A stretch of 64,000 nucleotides of DNA from assembly GCA_016191435.1 (NCBI GenBank), contig JACPOQ010000016.1, forward strand, positions 62,001-126,000, given 5' to 3'. The translations under genes were made by a program, and so were the position numbers. The notes beneath the pieces are model-generated. The model made no database searches and was not told the DNA's origin. It was given only the letters and a program-made list of their open reading frames with translations. Shown here one piece after another: positions 33,857 to 42,912 of the stretch (position 1 is the first letter of the stretch; every line of letters begins with the position of its first letter). The DNA is from Chloroflexota bacterium (GTDB lineage Bacteria > Chloroflexota > Dehalococcoidia > Tepidiformales > Tepidiformaceae).

Positions 33857-33946
33857 ATGGACGCGGAGAACCTCATCGCCTTCATCATCTCGATCGCCGT
33901 TGGCATTTACATGCTGAACTGCCTCTTCCGGCCGGAAGACCTCTAG
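33857..33946 (+). CDS. kdpF: KdpF potassium-transport accessory peptide
   Basis: A 29-residue single-span peptide (ENLIAFIISIAVGIYMLNCL, ending RPEDL). KdpF stabilises the KdpABC complex; length, hydrophobicity and position directly before kdpA support the call. Confidence 0.75.
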   Translation: MDAENLIAFIISIAVGIYMLNCLFRPEDL

Positions 33947-33961
33947 TAGGAGCGAACCGCC

Positions 33962-34590
33962 GTGATTACCGCACCAGACTTTGCCTACCTGGCGTTCTAT
34001 GTCGTCGTCCTGCTGGCCGTGACGAAACCCCTCGGCCTCTTCATGACCGCGGTGTACGAGGGGCGCCGCACGTTCCTCCACCCCGTCGTCCGCCCGCTGG
34101 AGCGCGGCATCTATCGCGCCGCCGGCATCGACGAATCGCAGGAGCAGGGCTGGAAGGCGTACACCGCCGCGCTGCTGCTGTTCAACCTGGCCGGATTCCT
34201 GCTGCTCTACGCCATCCTCCGCCTCCAGCATTACCTCCCGATGAACCCGCAGGACCTCGGCGGCGTGAAGCCGAGCCTCGCCTTCAACACCGCTGTCAGC
34301 TTCATGACGAATACCAACTGGCAGTCGTACAGCGGCGAAACCACCTTCAGCTACTTCTCGCAGATGGCCGGGCTTACCTTCCAGAACTTCGTCTCGGCCG
34401 CCGTCGGCATGGCGGTGCTGGTCGCGCTGATCCGCGGGCTCGCGCGCCACTCGGCCAGTACCATCGGCAACTTCTGGGTCGATCTCGTGCGCTCGGTGCT
34501 CTACATCCTGCTGCCGCTGTCGCTGGCGCTTGCGGTGTTTCTCGTGTCGCAGGGCGTCGTGCAGAACTTCCATTCCAACCTCGAGATGTC
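33962..34590 (+). pseudogene. kdpA: Truncated KdpA, potassium-transporting ATPase subunit A
   Basis: From GTG 33962 about 205 codons are a good KdpA N-terminus: FAYLAFYVVVLLAVTKPLG, and the first selectivity-filter motif VSFMTNTNWQSY. Normal KdpA is about 560 residues. After LVSQGVVQNF the frame runs into sequence that is the antisense of another gene's start, and it stops only at 34837. kdpB, kdpC and kdpD are missing. The pump cannot work from this locus. Confidence 0.85.
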
Positions 34591-34594
34591 TTTC

Positions 34595-34791
34595 GCGTCG
34601 GTTGTCAGTTGCTCTGGCGTATTCGTCGGTAGTACGGCGAGGGTGAGCTTGGCCGTCCTCTCTGAAGTACTGGAGGTGGAGGGGTTCGAGTTGCCGCCGC
34701 CACAGGCGGCAATTACCGGCACGCTCAGGGCGACGCCACCAACCGTACCTGCACGCAACAGGGTCCGCCGGGACAGAGTTCGACCAGTCAT
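34595..34791 (-). pseudogene. 5' fragment of a Tat-exported lipoprotein (solute-binding protein) gene
   Basis: ATG 34791 (GGAGAAG upstream) begins MTGRTLSRRTLLRAGTVGG: a twin-arginine signal (SRRTLL) with lipobox IAAC, then a Ser/Thr linker and AKLTLAVLPTNTPEQLTTDA, the opening of a phosphate/phosphonate-type binding protein. After about 65 codons it enters antisense kdpA. Both genes lost their 3' ends at the same joint near 34590. Confidence 0.7.
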
Positions 34792-35079
34792 GCGACTTCT
34801 CCAGGGGAACCAGGCTCGGCCATTAGGAGTGGTCTAACGAACAAACCCTCTGGCTTGGATAGCTTCACCTAATACAGCGACCTAGTCAAGACTCACTCGC
34901 CGGGTATGTTCACGCATTCTAGCGCGCCGGGCGAACCCGGGTACAACGTGCCGGCAAAAGCGGATGCCTCGGCTCTTCTTCTAAGGGCGACGGCCGACGG
35001 CCGCAAACCAGGGGTGTATGCCACGTCGTGCGCGCCGAATGAGGCCGCGCATTCGGCCCCGCAACGGCGCGGACCGCGA

Positions 35080-37128
35080 TTACATCGGCGGCTGCTTCCG
35101 GCGCCGGCGCCCGCCGGGTGTGAACGGGAAGGTTTCGAGGTTGACGTGCCGCCGGCGCCCGAGGAGGGGCCCGAGCCGCTTGAGGCTCTGGTTCACCAGC
35201 GGCCGTTGGAACATGTGCCGCACTTCAACGACGGGCACGGTCACCGTCACTTCGTGCGGCGATTGCGAGAGCCGATCCACCACGTACGCCGCGACAGGGT
35301 CCGCTGCGGTCCGGTAGGGCGAGTCGATCACGACGAGCGGGATCCCCGGGAACTGGCGCCCCCAGCGTTCCTCCACCGCCGAAGGCTCGTCCGGGTCGAT
35401 CAGCACGTGCAGTGCCGTCACGTCCCGCGACCGTTCGCAAGCGGCGCCCAGGGCCATCACCGCCGCCAGGTTCACTTCCTCCACGGGGACGACGATCGGG
35501 ATCCCCGATGGCCCGCGTGGCTCGAAATCCAGGACCACCTCCGGGCCCACGTACAGTGCGCGATGCAAGCGGTGGTAGAACACGCCAATGAGCCCCGCGA
35601 CCGCCGCCAGCACCGGGATCAGGATGACGATGATCCACGCGCCCTCGCCGAACTTCGCCTGCAGGATGATCGCCAGCACGATCGTCGTCACCACACCGCC
35701 GACGCCGTTGATGACCATCGACCGCCGCCAGCCCGGCTCGCGTCGCTTCCACCAGTGCCGCACCATCCCTCCCTGGCTCAGGCTGAACGATAGGAACACG
35801 CCCAACGCGTAGAGCGGGATCAGCCGCGTCGTCTGCGCGTTGAACGCGATAAGCAGCCCGCCCGCGAGCGTCGCCAGCGTGATGATGCCGGTGCTGAACA
35901 CGAGCCGGTTCCCCCGCGCGTGGAAGATGCGCGGCATGTAGCCGTCGCGGGCGAGGATGGCCGCGAGCCGCGGGAAGTCGGCGAATGCCGTGTTCGCGGC
36001 AAGGATCAGGATCCCGGCGGTCATGATTTGCAGGAACGCGAACAGCAGGCTGCCGTCGCCGAACGCCTCCACGCCCAGCTGCGAAGGGATGGTGTTGTTT
36101 TCGTCCGGCACGAAGCCGTAGTACCGCGCCAGCACCGTCACCCCGAGGAACAATGCCCCGAGGATGAGCCCGAGCGTCAGCAGCGTCTGGCTCGCGTTCT
36201 TCCACGCCGGACGCTTGAACGCCTGTACCCCGTTGCTGATAGCCTCCACGCCCGTGAGCGCCGTGCAACCATTCGCGAACGCCCGCAACAGCAGGAACAA
36301 TCCAATGCTCTGGGTGGGTTGCAGCTGTTCGCGCGGCGCCCCCGCCGCAAGCGGGTTACCGCCACCCACCAGGATCTTCGTGAGCGCGACGCCGATCGCC
36401 AGGCCGAGCGTCAGCACGAAGGCATACGTCGGGATCGCGAAGATCGTCCCGGATTCTTTCATGCCCCGGAGGTTGATCACCGCCACCAGCGCCACCAACG
36501 CGACCGACATCTCCACCGCGAACGGCCGGAAGCCGCCGTTCAGCGACGCGAGCGCGTCCATGCCCGCCGCCACCGAGACCGCAACCGTGAGCACGTAGTC
36601 GATAAGCAGCGCCGACGCCGCAATCAGGCCCGCTTTCACCCCCAGGTTGTCGTGCGCGACGATGTACGCCCCGCCGCCGCCCGGGTAGGCCCGCACCGTC
36701 TGCCGGTAGCTGATGATCACCACCGCCAGAAGCGCGGTGATCGCCAGGGCAATCGGCAGCGAGTACTTGATCGCGCCCGCCCCCGCGAGGATGAGGACGA
36801 ACAGGATTTCCTGCGTCGCATAGGCCGTCGAGGAAAGAGCATCCGAGGAAAAGACGGCAAGGGCCTTCACCTTGCTCAGCTTCTCGTTCTCCAGCATGTG
36901 GCTCGCGAGCGTGGTCCCCAGCAGGCGGTCGCGCAGGTTCAGCCAGCGGCCATGCCAGCCCGCGCGCCGCTCGGCATACTCGGTCGCTTCAAAGCGGCCG
37001 CGGCCCGTCGGCACGATCCCCGCGCGCGGCAGCTCCACGCGGTACCGCGTGACCCGGCCACCCGCCCGCACCACCGGGAGCCCGCGGCCGCCGGGCTGGA
37101 GGTCTGTCATCTGGCCGGCGCGCAACAC
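35080..37128 (-). CDS. kimA: KimA-like APC-family potassium importer
   Basis: A 682-residue APC transporter with about 12 membrane spans and a C-terminal soluble domain of about 170 residues. LENEKLSKVKALAVFSSDAL and SSTAYATQEILFVLILAGAG are the KimA (YdaO) hallmark; the C-terminal PIVVPVEEVNLAAVMALG part is USP-like. KimA imports K+ with protons and is inhibited by c-di-AMP in firmicutes. It lies beside a wrecked kdp operon, so it may now carry potassium uptake. GTG 37128 has GGGAG just upstream; ATG 37110 is an alternative. No c-di-AMP riboswitch was recognised upstream. Confidence 0.85.
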   Translation of the reverse strand: MLRAGQMTDLQPGGRGLPVVRAGGRVTRYRVELPRAGIVPTGRGRFEATEYAERRAGWHGRWLNLRDRLLGTTLASHMLENEKLSKVKALAVFSSDALSSTAYATQEILFVLILAGAGAIKYSLPIALAITALLAVVIISYRQTVRAYPGGGGAYIVAHDNLGVKAGLIAASALLIDYVLTVAVSVAAGMDALASLNGGFRPFAVEMSVALVALVAVINLRGMKESGTIFAIPTYAFVLTLGLAIGVALTKILVGGGNPLAAGAPREQLQPTQSIGLFLLLRAFANGCTALTGVEAISNGVQAFKRPAWKNASQTLLTLGLILGALFLGVTVLARYYGFVPDENNTIPSQLGVEAFGDGSLLFAFLQIMTAGILILAANTAFADFPRLAAILARDGYMPRIFHARGNRLVFSTGIITLATLAGGLLIAFNAQTTRLIPLYALGVFLSFSLSQGGMVRHWWKRREPGWRRSMVINGVGGVVTTIVLAIILQAKFGEGAWIIVILIPVLAAVAGLIGVFYHRLHRALYVGPEVVLDFEPRGPSGIPIVVPVEEVNLAAVMALGAACERSRDVTALHVLIDPDEPSAVEERWGRQFPGIPLVVIDSPYRTAADPVAAYVVDRLSQSPHEVTVTVPVVEVRHMFQRPLVNQSLKRLGPLLGRRRHVNLETFPFTPGGRRRRKQPPM

Positions 37129-37554
37129 GTGCTCCCGTGATTCCGCGCCGTTCTGGCTACGCGGACTCCATGGCCTACGCGCCCGGATCCGCCATGTTCT
37201 TCATCGCGCATCCCTCAATCATCGCTCGCGCCCGTGCGGTGCCTGTCAGGAAAGCAGGCAACGGTGTCATGATCGTGTCAGGATTTTCGCCGCACCCTTG
37301 GGCTGTCGAGAAGACGCGAGTAACCCGGCCCGGCCGGATGCTCCCGCGATGACCCGCGCCGGGCACGTTCCCACGCCGGGATGATCCCCGCATGATCTTG
37401 GCCCCCACCCCCATGCCCGTGCCGGGTACTTGCGCGATGGCTGCAATCGAAACGGCGGACGAGCCTCACATGGCTGAAATTGAGGCGGGGCTGCCGTCAT
37501 CGGATTGGCATCGTGCTGGCTCTCATCTCACACGCACGATGCAGGAGGCGCAGT
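37129..37554. other. Intergenic region between kimA and the small secreted protein
   Basis: No gene supported. It should hold the kimA promoter on the minus strand. I looked for a c-di-AMP riboswitch and saw no match to its conserved blocks; a small hairpin (GCCTG / CAGGC, about 37241-37260) is present. Confidence 0.4.
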
Positions 37555-37828
37555 GTGACACGCGCAATCCCTGGCGTTCATCACCGCCACGGGACTCCTC
37601 CTGGGCGGTGTGCAGACGGCCTTCGCCGCCGCCAACCCATCCGGCACCGGGCAGCCGAACCAGGAGTGCGAAGACGTGATGCCGCACGGCTTCACCGCCG
37701 CCGGCTTCGAAAACGCCGAAAGCCACTACGCCGGCGAAGAAGGCACCGGGTCGGAGCACGCCGACAGCGACCACGCGGCGTCGCAGTACGATGTCGCCTG
37801 CTTCCAGCTGGAGCAGCGCGGCGGCTAA
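37555..37828 (+). pseudogene. Small secreted protein with an apparent +1 frameshift in the signal peptide
   Basis: AGGAGG sits six bases before GTG 37555, but that frame closes on noise. Skipping one base at about 37564 joins it to QSLAFITATGLLLGGVQTAF, a signal peptide, and then to a mature domain starting NPSGTGQPNQECEDV and ending ASQYDVACFQLEQR. That mature domain matches a common small secreted family of unknown function with two conserved Cys. Either a sequencing error or a real frameshift explains the break; a GTG at 37610 would give the mature part without a signal. Confidence 0.6.
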
Positions 37829-37858
37829 CGGCCCGTTGCCTGCGCCAACCGCACGCCA

Positions 37859-37879
37859 CGGCGGGGTCGTGCCCCGCCG
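37859..37879. terminator. GC-rich hairpin between convergent genes
   Basis: CGGCGGGG (37859-37866) and CCCCGCCG (37872-37879) form an 8-bp stem with a TCGTG loop, between the small secreted gene and the thiolase stop. No T-run. Confidence 0.5.
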
Positions 37880-37896
37880 CGTGCCGTGGCGCCGCC

Positions 37897-39126
37897 CTAC
37901 ATGCGCTCGATGATCGTCGCGGTGCCCATGCCGCCGCCCGTGCACATCGCGATGAGCGCGGTCGAGAGGTTGCGCCGCTCGAGCTCGTCGAGCGCGGTCT
38001 CGATGAGCATGCCGCCCGTCGCGCCGATCGGGTGGCCCAGCGCGATCGCCCCACCGTTCACGTTCAGCCGCGAATCATCGATCCCGAACTCGCGCTGGAA
38101 TTTCAGCACCACCGCCGCGAACGCTTCGTTGATCTCGTAAAGGTCGATGTTCTCTTTCGACATCCCGGCCTTTTTCAGGCAAATCTCCGCGGCGGGTGCC
38201 GGCGCGGTGAGCATGATCACCGGCTCCGCGCCGGCGGTCGCTGTCATCCGGATGCGGCCGCGCGGCTTCAGCCCGTGCGCCTTCGCGTACTCCGGCGAGG
38301 CCACCACCACCGCGCTTGCGCCATCGACCACACCCGATGAGTTGCCCGCGTGGTGCACGTGCTCGACCTGCTTGATCTGCGGGTAGACATCCTTGCAGAT
38401 CTCGTCGAACGTGCGCGTGTCGTTCGGCGGGTTCATCACGCCCATCTTGGCGAACGACGGGTTGAGCCCGGCGAGGCTCTCCATCGTCGTGCCCGGCCGC
38501 GGGAACTCGTCGTGGTCGAGCGCGAGCGTCCCGTCGTCGTTGTAAATCGGCACCACGCTGCGGTCGAAGCGGTGGTCGTCGATGGCGGCGGCGGCGCGCG
38601 CCTGGCTCTGCACGCCGAGGCGGTCCACGTCCTGGCGCGTGAAGCCCTCGATCGTCGCGATCAGGTCGGCGGAGATGCCCTGGGGAACCAGCGGGTATTG
38701 CGCGTACAGGTGCGCGTTGTTCGCCGTGAAGCCATCGACGTGTAGCGATGCCGGCCGCGACATCGATTCCACGCCACCGGCCACGACAAGGCCCTGCTGG
38801 CCCGACATCACGCTCATCGCCGCCACGTTCACTGCCTGTTGCGCCGAGCCGCAAAAGCGGTGGAGCGTCACGCCGGGCACCGTGACCGGCCAGCCGGCAT
38901 CCAGCGCCGCCATGCGCGCGATGTCCATCGCGTGGTCACCCACGCCCGAACCGTTGCCCATGATCACGTCTTCCACGTCGGCCGGGTCGAAGCCGACACG
39001 CTCCTGGAGCGCATTCAAGACTTGCGCGAGGATCCGCTGAGGGTGAATGTGCGTCATGCTGCCAATGCCCGGCTTGCCTCCGCCCCGCGGCGAGCGCACG
39101 CCATCGATGATCCATGCTTCGTTCAT
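37897..39126 (-). CDS. Acetyl-CoA C-acyltransferase (thiolase)
   Basis: A 409-residue thiolase that cleaves 3-ketoacyl-CoA with CoA. The nucleophile is Cys92 in TLHRFCGSAQQAVN, the His is in GGAIALGHPIGATG and the second Cys in AMCTGGGMGTA. Start: ATG 39126 with GGAG upstream; GTG 39141 is in frame but less likely. First minus-strand gene beside the TetR regulator of the catabolic island. Confidence 0.94.
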   Translation of the reverse strand: MNEAWIIDGVRSPRGGGKPGIGSMTHIHPQRILAQVLNALQERVGFDPADVEDVIMGNGSGVGDHAMDIARMAALDAGWPVTVPGVTLHRFCGSAQQAVNVAAMSVMSGQQGLVVAGGVESMSRPASLHVDGFTANNAHLYAQYPLVPQGISADLIATIEGFTRQDVDRLGVQSQARAAAAIDDHRFDRSVVPIYNDDGTLALDHDEFPRPGTTMESLAGLNPSFAKMGVMNPPNDTRTFDEICKDVYPQIKQVEHVHHAGNSSGVVDGASAVVVASPEYAKAHGLKPRGRIRMTATAGAEPVIMLTAPAPAAEICLKKAGMSKENIDLYEINEAFAAVVLKFQREFGIDDSRLNVNGGAIALGHPIGATGGMLIETALDELERRNLSTALIAMCTGGGMGTATIIERM

Positions 39127-39232
39127 TCTGGTTTTCTCCACTGGGCTATCGGATGAGCGAAGTCTACCGGTCTGTGCGCCGCCGCAGAAGTCGTGGCCCC
39201 GGCACAGCCGGGAATCGCGAGTCCCTGCTGGC

Positions 39233-39814
39233 TCAGCTTTCGAACACGCCCAGCGAGTTGAGCGCCCAGGTCGCGTACACGTCGGCGATTTCCTCCGCCG
39301 TCATCGGGCCGGCCGGGTTGAACCACCCGCCGATGCGCACGCCGGCACTCAGCAGGAAGCGGACGCGCGTCGTGAGGTCCGGGACCATCAGCAGGCCGCA
39401 TCCGGCCAGCTGTTCCGCGAGGTCGTAGAAGCGATGCTCGTAGAACCCGCGCAGTTCCCGCACGCGGCCGCTCACCATTGGCGCCATGTGGCGGCCCTCG
39501 GCTTCGAACAGCGTCGTCTCCCGGCTGCCGTAGACGTGCTGCAACGTGTGCGCGCGGAGCACCGCCCGCAGCAGTTCGAGACTCGGCGGTTCGGCGCCGA
39601 ACACCTCTGCGATCGCGCCGTCGACCAGGTGAAAGCTGCGCTCCATGACCGCGAGCACGAGGTGGTCCTTCGTCGCGAAATGGTTGTAGAGCGAGCTCTG
39701 CGCCAGCCCCACGCGCGTGGCGATGTCGCGCATGGATGTGGCGTCGAGGCCGCGGGCGAAGAAGAGATCGCGCGCGGCGATGAGGATGTTCTCGCGCGTG
39801 GTAGGCTCAGCCAC
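39233..39814 (-). CDS. TetR-family repressor
   Basis: A 193-residue TetR regulator. HTH: ENILIAARDLFFARGLDATS, MRDIATRVGLAQSSLYNHF. The C-terminal ligand domain resembles those of KstR2/FadR-type regulators that sense acyl-CoA. Start GTG 39814; upstream frame is non-protein. Divergent from enoyl-CoA hydratase and upstream of thiolase, so it likely controls both. Confidence 0.9.
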   Translation of the reverse strand: MAEPTTRENILIAARDLFFARGLDATSMRDIATRVGLAQSSLYNHFATKDHLVLAVMERSFHLVDGAIAEVFGAEPPSLELLRAVLRAHTLQHVYGSRETTLFEAEGRHMAPMVSGRVRELRGFYEHRFYDLAEQLAGCGLLMVPDLTTRVRFLLSAGVRIGGWFNPAGPMTAEEIADVYATWALNSLGVFES

Positions 39815-40195
39815 CGACCACCGCCCTTCGCTTGCCGGCAGCGCCCCACCGCCGCTGCCAGGTCCCGAATGGGCGCTCGCTCGCCCGCATGGCAGCTCCG
39901 AGTGGATGCTGCCCGCTGCCACGCCGGCCCGCCCGCCCGTTCCACGAAGGGGAATCGACGACTGTCCGGCGACAATTGCCCAGTGCTGAGATCTCGCGCA
40001 GAAACGTTTCTCCGGACGGCATCCGCCGGGGCGGTCGCGGGTGCTGCAATCCTACCAGCCCCACCCGATGGCGACGATGACTTCCGCGCAACCACGTCAG
40101 CCACGCCAACGGCGCGCCGGGCAGGACCACGCCGTACGCGCTATTGTTCACCGGCAGTTGGCCGCACCCGGCGGCCACCTTTGATGGAGGACCAC
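39815..40195. other. Divergent regulatory region, tetR / enoyl-CoA hydratase
   Basis: No gene in these 381 bases. It contains a 12-bp perfect palindrome at 40000-40011 and should hold the promoters for both directions. Confidence 0.5.
40000..40011. promoter_or_regulatory. Palindrome AGAAACGTTTCT, likely TetR operator
   Basis: A perfect 12-bp palindrome, AT-richer than its surroundings, midway between a divergent TetR gene and its probable target. Size and position suit a TetR site. Confidence 0.45.
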
Positions 40196-40975
40196 ATGCG
40201 CACTGATTTCGAGACCGTCACCTTCGCCCTGGCCGATGGCATCGGCCGGCTCACCCTCAACCGCCCGGAACGGCTGAACGGCATCACCAACCAGATGATG
40301 CGGGACCTTTACGAGATCCTCGCGGAGCTGGCCTCCATGCCCGAGGCGCGAGTCGTCGTCCTTACCGGCGCCGGCAAGGGCTTCTGCCCCGGCGCCGACC
40401 TCGGCCACTACAGCTCCGGCGAAGCGGAGAAGCCGCTTTCGCCCGAGCATTTCCAGCTGACGGCGATGCTCCACGAGCTCCCCCAGGTCACCGTCGCGGC
40501 GATTAACGGCGCCTGCGCCGGCGCCGGGCTCGGCTGGGCCGCGGCCTGCGACCTCCGTTACGCCGCCCGCAGCGCGAACTTCAACTCCGCCTTCCTCGGC
40601 GTCGGCATTTCCGGCGACATGGCCGGGCCGTGGCTGCTGCCGCGGATCATCGGCGCGGCGCGGGCGCGCGAAGTGTTCCTGCTGCACGGCAAGTTCGGCG
40701 CAGACGAAGCAGAGCGCATCGGGTTCGTTTCGAAAGTCTTCGATGACGCGGTGTTCCGCGACGAGGTGGACGTGATCGCGGGGCGGCTCGCGGCCTCGGC
40801 GCCGCTCGCTATCCGCGCGATGAAGCAAAACTTCATCGCCGGCGAGAACATGAGCCTGCGCGAATACATCCGCGTCGAGACCGAGCGGCACCAGCGCACG
40901 GGCGCGAGTGAGGACTCGCGCGCGGCCTTCAAGGCGTTCGTCGAAAAGCGGCCCGCGGAATTCCACGGCCGGTAA
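40196..40975 (+). CDS. Enoyl-CoA hydratase/isomerase family protein
   Basis: A 259-residue crotonase-fold protein. Oxyanion-hole segments are GKGFCPGADLGHY and NGACAGAGLGWAAACDLR. At the second catalytic Glu position the sequence reads GVGISGDMAGPWLLPR, with Asp, the pattern seen in isomerase-type members such as PaaG-like enzymes rather than classical hydratases. Start ATG 40196 with GGAGG upstream. Confidence 0.88.
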   Translation: MRTDFETVTFALADGIGRLTLNRPERLNGITNQMMRDLYEILAELASMPEARVVVLTGAGKGFCPGADLGHYSSGEAEKPLSPEHFQLTAMLHELPQVTVAAINGACAGAGLGWAAACDLRYAARSANFNSAFLGVGISGDMAGPWLLPRIIGAARAREVFLLHGKFGADEAERIGFVSKVFDDAVFRDEVDVIAGRLAASAPLAIRAMKQNFIAGENMSLREYIRVETERHQRTGASEDSRAAFKAFVEKRPAEFHGR

Positions 40976-40986
40976 GGAGAGAGATT

Positions 40987-41757
40987 ATGTGGCTTCGATT
41001 ACGGCAGATTGCGTTCATCGTCGAGGATGCCGATGCGGTGGCGGCGGACATCGCGGACATCTTCGGGTTGGAGGTGGCGTTCATCGACGAGGGACTGCCA
41101 CCCGCCTTCGGGCTCCAGAACCGCCTCCTTCCCGTAGGCACGCAGTTCATCGAGCTCTGCGCGCCCATCCGCGAAAACACGGCCGGCGGGCGCTACCTCG
41201 AACGGCGCGGCGGCGATGGCGGCTACATGGTCATTACACAGTGTGATGAGCATGCGCCGCGCAAGGCGCACATCAAGGAGATGGGCATCCGCATCGTCGC
41301 GGAGCGCGACGGCGAACAGGCCTGCCTCATGCAGCTGCACCCGCAGGATACGGGCGGCTCCTTCCTCGAAATCGATTGGCATTCCGGTCCGGACGAGAAC
41401 CCGCCGCTCTGGACCCACGCCATCCACGGCGACTGGTGGACGAAGGTGCACACCGACCGCGTCCGCGCGATCGTCGCGGCGGAGCTCCAGGACCCGGAGC
41501 CTGCGAAGCTGGCGCAGCGCTGGAGCGCGATCATCCAGGAACCGGTAACTGTGGATGCGGCAGGCAATCCGGCCATCCGCATCGACAACGCCACCCTCCG
41601 CTTCGTGCCCTGCACCGACGGCCGCCCCGCCGGCCTCGGCGGGATCGACCTCGCCGCCACGGACGCGGACGCCGTCCGCGGCGCCGCGAAGCGGCGCGGC
41701 CTGCTTCGCCACGACGGCGTGGTGGTCGCGGGCGGGATGCGGATCCGGCTGGTGTAG
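40987..41757 (+). CDS. VOC-fold (glyoxalase-like) protein
   Basis: A 256-residue vicinal-oxygen-chelate protein: RQIAFIVEDADAVAADIADI opens the first module and GTQFIELCAPI closes it; a second diverged module follows (FVPCTDGRPAGLGGIDLAAT). Relatives include methylmalonyl-CoA epimerase and dioxygenases. Metal ligands are not complete by eye. It follows the hydratase after 11 bp. Confidence 0.75.
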   Translation: MWLRLRQIAFIVEDADAVAADIADIFGLEVAFIDEGLPPAFGLQNRLLPVGTQFIELCAPIRENTAGGRYLERRGGDGGYMVITQCDEHAPRKAHIKEMGIRIVAERDGEQACLMQLHPQDTGGSFLEIDWHSGPDENPPLWTHAIHGDWWTKVHTDRVRAIVAAELQDPEPAKLAQRWSAIIQEPVTVDAAGNPAIRIDNATLRFVPCTDGRPAGLGGIDLAATDADAVRGAAKRRGLLRHDGVVVAGGMRIRLV

Positions 41758-41850
41758 CGCGGCATGACGGGCCTGCTGCCGGTGGCCGCCGCTCGCGGGC
41801 GGGCGTAGCATCGTGCGGGTTTGGGGCGGTTTGCGATCAAGGAGCGTGCA

Positions 41851-42912
41851 GTGCGCTTGCTGTCTGATGTGACGGTGGTGGAGACGGGCTCGACGCTGGC
41901 GCTCGGCTTCGCCGGCCGCGTGCTCCAATTGCTTGGCGCCTCCGTCACGCGCATGGAAGCGGCCGGCGGCGACCCCCTCGGCGCGGCGCCGGAAGGCACG
42001 GTCCAGCACGCGCTCTACCAGTACCTGCACGAGGGCAAGCGCATCATCCGGGGCAGCGGCGAGATCGCGCGGCTGCTGGTGCACGCGCATGTCTGGCTGG
42101 ACGCCCGCCCGCCCGCCGTCATCTCGGAAGACCCGTTCTCGCTTCTACACCGCGACGGCAAGGCCCGCCCAGACCTCACTCACGTCGCAATTACGCCGTT
42201 CGGGCTCGACGGCCCATGGCGCGATCACCCGGCCTCGCCGATGGTGGCGCTTGCCGTCGGCGGCTTCCTCTACCTCTGCGGCGAGGCCGACCGCGAACCC
42301 CTCCGCAACGGCGGCCACCTCCCAGACTTCCAGACGGGCCTGTTCGCGGCGCTGGGCGCGGTGGCCGGGCTGGTCGCGGTCGGGCGCGGCCGCCCGGGCC
42401 GGCTCGTGGACCTCTCGCTGCTGGAATCGGTCGTCGCCTTCCACGAGCGCGGCGACCTCGCGGTCACACACCTCGGCGCCGACATCGTCCGTTCGCGTCG
42501 CCACGAGGGCACGCACCCGTTCACCATCCTGCCGTGCAGCGATGGCTTCGTTTCGCTGGCAGTGGGCACGCCGCGGCAGTGGGAGAACCTCTCGGTGCTC
42601 ATCGGCAAGCCGGAGTGGGGCGGGGACTCGGAGTTCCTCCTGAACCGCCTTGCCCATTGGCAGGAAATCGACGAATACCTGCTCCCGTGGCTCGCCGAGC
42701 GTACCGCCGATGAGGTGACGAAGGAGTGCCAGGAGCTGTTCATCGCCTGCGGTCCGGTGCTCTCCGCCACCGAAGTGCTTGGAAACGCGCACCTCGCCGA
42801 GCGTGATTTCTTCCGCCGCACGAGCGTTCCGGGCGGCGAGATCAAGGTGCCTGGGCTCCCCATCCGTATCGGCGGTCGCCCGCTGGATCCCGCGCCAGAA
42901 GGAGCAGGCTGA
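41851..42912 (+). CDS. CaiB/BaiF family III CoA-transferase, divergent
   Basis: A 353-residue family III CoA-transferase. The start GTG 41851 has GGAG; the N-terminus LSDVTVVETGSTLALGFAGR is the usual Rossmann-like opening. The likely catalytic Asp lies in GHLPDFQTGLFAALG. It is shorter and more diverged than the next gene, with which it overlaps by one base (TGATG), so the two may work as a heteromer. Confidence 0.85.
   Translation: MRLLSDVTVVETGSTLALGFAGRVLQLLGASVTRMEAAGGDPLGAAPEGTVQHALYQYLHEGKRIIRGSGEIARLLVHAHVWLDARPPAVISEDPFSLLHRDGKARPDLTHVAITPFGLDGPWRDHPASPMVALAVGGFLYLCGEADREPLRNGGHLPDFQTGLFAALGAVAGLVAVGRGRPGRLVDLSLLESVVAFHERGDLAVTHLGADIVRSRRHEGTHPFTILPCSDGFVSLAVGTPRQWENLSVLIGKPEWGGDSEFLLNRLAHWQEIDEYLLPWLAERTADEVTKECQELFIACGPVLSATEVLGNAHLAERDFFRRTSVPGGEIKVPGLPIRIGGRPLDPAPEGAG

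Noticed and set aside
37129..37400. c-di-AMP riboswitch before the kimA-like gene
   Set aside because: Expected from firmicute kimA genes, but none of the conserved blocks could be matched by eye.
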